A DNA stretch of 64,000 nucleotides from DATJLY01 sp035532935 (GTDB lineage Bacteria; Pseudomonadota; Alphaproteobacteria; ATCC43930; CGMCC-115725), in NCBI GenBank assembly GCA_035532935.1, contig DATKQE010000118.1, forward strand, positions 72,164-136,163, written 5' to 3'. Of this stretch, positions 62,445 through 64,000 are shown in pieces. Position numbers and translations under genes: made by a program. The notes under the pieces are model-generated. The model had not been told where the DNA came from. It worked only from the letters and a program-made list of their open reading frames with translations, and did not search any database. The stretch's first letter is position 1. Each line of letters opens with the position of its first letter.

Positions 62445-63404
62445 TTACGGATCGCTGGAGGAGAGCGACGATCCGGTGATCCGGAGCGGCATGCCCGGTC
62501 GTTTGAGACCGATCTGGTCGACGGTGCGCCAGTCGATGCGATCGACCCGGGTTCCCGCCGCCGCGGCGACGCGGTCAACCAGGTCGGGCGGGACATCGGG
62601 CGTCATCGGCTGATTCACGTCGAGCTCGTCCATCTGTCGCTTGCTCGGCGTTACCGCGAGATAGAGCTCGTCGTCAACCCAGGCCAGACGGATTTCCTCG
62701 TCGACAACCCGCACCGGGGTCCCCACCGGCACCTCGCTGAATAGCCGCTTTATATCTTCGGGATAGAGGCGGATACACCCATGACTTACATTCCGGCCGA
62801 CGCCATAGGGCTTGTTGGTGCCGTGGATCAGGTAACCGGGCCATCCCAGCCGCAGCGCGTATTCGCCCAGAGGATTGGCCGGGCCCGGCGGAACCATTTC
62901 CGGCAGCTCGGGCCTCTCTTGGTGGATCGATTGCGGGGGAAACCAGGTAGGCCGAACTTCCTTGCCAACGACGCGCGTCGTGCCGAGCGGAGTCATGTGC
63001 GCTTCAACGCCGACACCGATCGGGTATGTCTCGAGCGTATGGCCGTCAGGCGGGAAATAGTAGAGCCGCTGCTCCGCAAGGTTGATCACGATGCCCCGGC
63101 GCGGGCCCTCCGGCACGAGATAGACAGTGGGTAGGGTAATGCTCCGGCCAGCGCCCGGAAGCCACGGGTCGATATCGGCGTTGACAGCGATGAGTTGCCC
63201 GTAGCCGAGATCGTTACTCCGCGCGACATCGAGGAGCGTGTCTTCGTCGCGCGTGACATACACCCCGGGCGCGCCCACCAACATTTGGTCCGGGGCAAGC
63301 GAGAACGATGCCGCCTGTGCGAGAGGCGATACGAGCGTGCAGGCCGCAGCTAGAATAAGGACGCGGGCCACGACGCAGGCGTGCAGGAGCGACATTCGAG
63401 CCAT
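62445..63404 (-). CDS. L,D-transpeptidase with LysM-like N-terminus (ErfK/YbiS type)
   Basis: 319 residues. A Sec signal ends near SPLAQAA. A LysM-like segment follows (RDEDTLLDVARSNDLGYGQLIAVN), then the YkuD domain: GIVINLAEQRLYYFP, YLIHGTNKPYGVG and NVSHGCIRLYPEDI with catalytic Cys210. Layout matches ErfK/YbiS enzymes that anchor the Braun lipoprotein. The small alanine-rich lipoprotein gene just upstream could be a relevant partner. Confidence 0.93.
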   Translation of the reverse strand: MARMSLLHACVVARVLILAAACTLVSPLAQAASFSLAPDQMLVGAPGVYVTRDEDTLLDVARSNDLGYGQLIAVNADIDPWLPGAGRSITLPTVYLVPEGPRRGIVINLAEQRLYYFPPDGHTLETYPIGVGVEAHMTPLGTTRVVGKEVRPTWFPPQSIHQERPELPEMVPPGPANPLGEYALRLGWPGYLIHGTNKPYGVGRNVSHGCIRLYPEDIKRLFSEVPVGTPVRVVDEEIRLAWVDDELYLAVTPSKRQMDELDVNQPMTPDVPPDLVDRVAAAAGTRVDRIDWRTVDQIGLKRPGMPLRITGSSLSSSDP

Positions 63405-63500
63405 GGCAGCGACGGTCTTACCCCGCGTCGGACAATTACCGTCGCCGCAGCAGCCCGGTTGCTACAGCGACGGTATTTGTACCCGTCTCGGTCGCTGAGA

Positions 63501-63707
63501 CTACTTCTTGAGGCCCTGCTGGAACATGCGATCAGCTTTGGCATTCGCGGCATCGGCTTTCTGGTTCGCCGCTTGGGCTGTCTGAAGGGCCTGGTCCGCA
63601 GTGGCCTGAGCCCGCGTCACGCTATCTTGGCTTGCGCAAGCTCCGACCAGCAATGCGCCGGCCAGAACCAGGATTCCGGCGCTCTTCTTCCAAGTTGCCT
63701 TGCACAT
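63501..63707 (-). CDS. Small alanine-rich lipoprotein (Lpp-like)
   Basis: 68 residues. Signal peptide with lipobox VGA-Cys24, then an alanine/glutamine heptad-like helix (ADQALQTAQAANQKADAANA) ending in GLKK. The terminal Lys recalls Braun lipoprotein, whose C-terminal Lys is joined to peptidoglycan by L,D-transpeptidases of the type encoded next door. CAAGGAG precedes the ATG. Confidence 0.85.
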   Translation of the reverse strand: MCKATWKKSAGILVLAGALLVGACASQDSVTRAQATADQALQTAQAANQKADAANAKADRMFQQGLKK

Positions 63708-63854
63708 GTCCTTGCTCCTTGATTGCTAAAATTGATGCAGAGGCTTTATCCAGTGAGGAGACCCAGTTCCGGCCAACGTCTAATCGCCGCCGTTTCCCCT
63801 GTGGATTTCCCTCCCAAAACGGACCTAACCATAGGGCCCCCGGTCAAGACAGCA

Positions 63855-63868
63855 TTGACCTGGATCAA
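63855..63868 (+). promoter_or_regulatory. FNR/FixK-like box near the right edge
   Basis: TTGACCTGGATCAA, one mismatch to TTGAT-N4-ATCAA. It lies 123 bases before a probable start at 63991 and 147 bases before the lipoprotein gene on the other strand. Confidence 0.5.
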
Positions 63869-63990
63869 AAAGGCTTCGAGGAAGTTATCCCAAGTCAAAG
63901 CGACAATCATATGTAACGCAACCGATGCCGGCACGACGCCGCGTGTTCGAGCCGACCACCGATTGAGGGAAGACGACGGGAGCAGGAGCG

Positions 63991-64000
63991 ATGGCAACGG
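63991..64000 (+). CDS. Probable start of a gene running off the window
   Basis: ATG at 63991 with GGGAG eight bases before and AGGAG nearby; only MAT is visible. Supported by an upstream FNR/FixK-like box. Nothing can be said of the product. Confidence 0.35.

Noticed and set aside
63746..63997. An 83-codon minus-strand frame at the right edge
   Set aside because: No ribosome site or family; it covers the FNR-like box and the probable start of the next plus-strand gene.
1..64000. tRNA, rRNA, CRISPR arrays, intact insertion sequences or phage genes
   Set aside because: Looked for cloverleaf-type arms, regular short repeats and transposase motifs on both strands; none recognised by eye.

Overview
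The window is high-GC DNA with alphaproteobacterial gene content: a DUF3576 lipoprotein-leuS-lptE-holA block, class I PhaC with a phasin, AsmA, xanthine-dehydrogenase-family oxidases and FNR/FixK-like boxes. A free-living, metabolically versatile Rhodospirillales- or Hyphomicrobiales-like bacterium fits best. This is inference from content, not from a tree.

Layout. 0-9 kb: minus-strand peptide and small-molecule metabolism (VOC protein cut by the edge, BNR-repeat protein, acyl-CoA-dehydrogenase-like flavoprotein, tandem universal stress protein, M3 and M20 peptidases translationally coupled by ATGA, and a CocE/NonD hydrolase with a late frameshift). 9-17 kb: an orphan TpsB/FhaC transporter, PLP homeostasis protein, then the core block DUF3576, leuS, lptE, holA with overlapping reading frames, ending in a ModA-like binding protein. 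17-27 kb: two paralogous molybdopterin-binding xanthine dehydrogenase-type large subunits with a flavin reductase, carboxymuconolactone decarboxylase-like protein, LigI-like amidohydrolase and fumarylacetoacetase, then signal peptidase I. 27-43 kb: an aromatic-catabolism-like region with three Rieske oxygenase alpha subunits, a luciferase-like monooxygenase, a gentisate-dioxygenase-like cupin, an ornithine-cyclodeaminase-like enzyme, a deletion-broken haloacid dehalogenase, alpha/beta hydrolase, DUF3500 protein, SDR, Zn-alcohol dehydrogenase and an orphan ABC binding protein. 43-50 kb: FMN-dependent hydroxy-acid oxidase, O-acetylhomoserine sulfhydrylase, a 72-residue SelW-like selenoprotein with an in-frame TGA, a FrsA-like hydrolase and a third molybdopterin subunit. 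50-57 kb: stress and polyhydroxybutyrate genes (CBS protein, host-attachment protein, PhaC, Hsp20, Fpg/Nei glycosylase, phasin, cold-shock protein) with gene debris. 57-64 kb: quinone oxidoreductase, HNH debris, a large AsmA protein, two L,D-transpeptidases and a small lipoprotein.

Two things stand out. First, 46094-46312 reads through a TGA exactly at the second redox position of a CxxC/CxxU motif, followed by a SECIS-like hairpin; ordinary gene calling would miss it. Second, eight sites resembling TTGAC-N4-ATCAA sit mostly 50-150 bases ahead of stress, phasin, envelope and small unknown genes, suggesting an oxygen-responsive FNR/FixK-type regulon. No tRNA, rRNA, CRISPR array or intact insertion sequence was seen.
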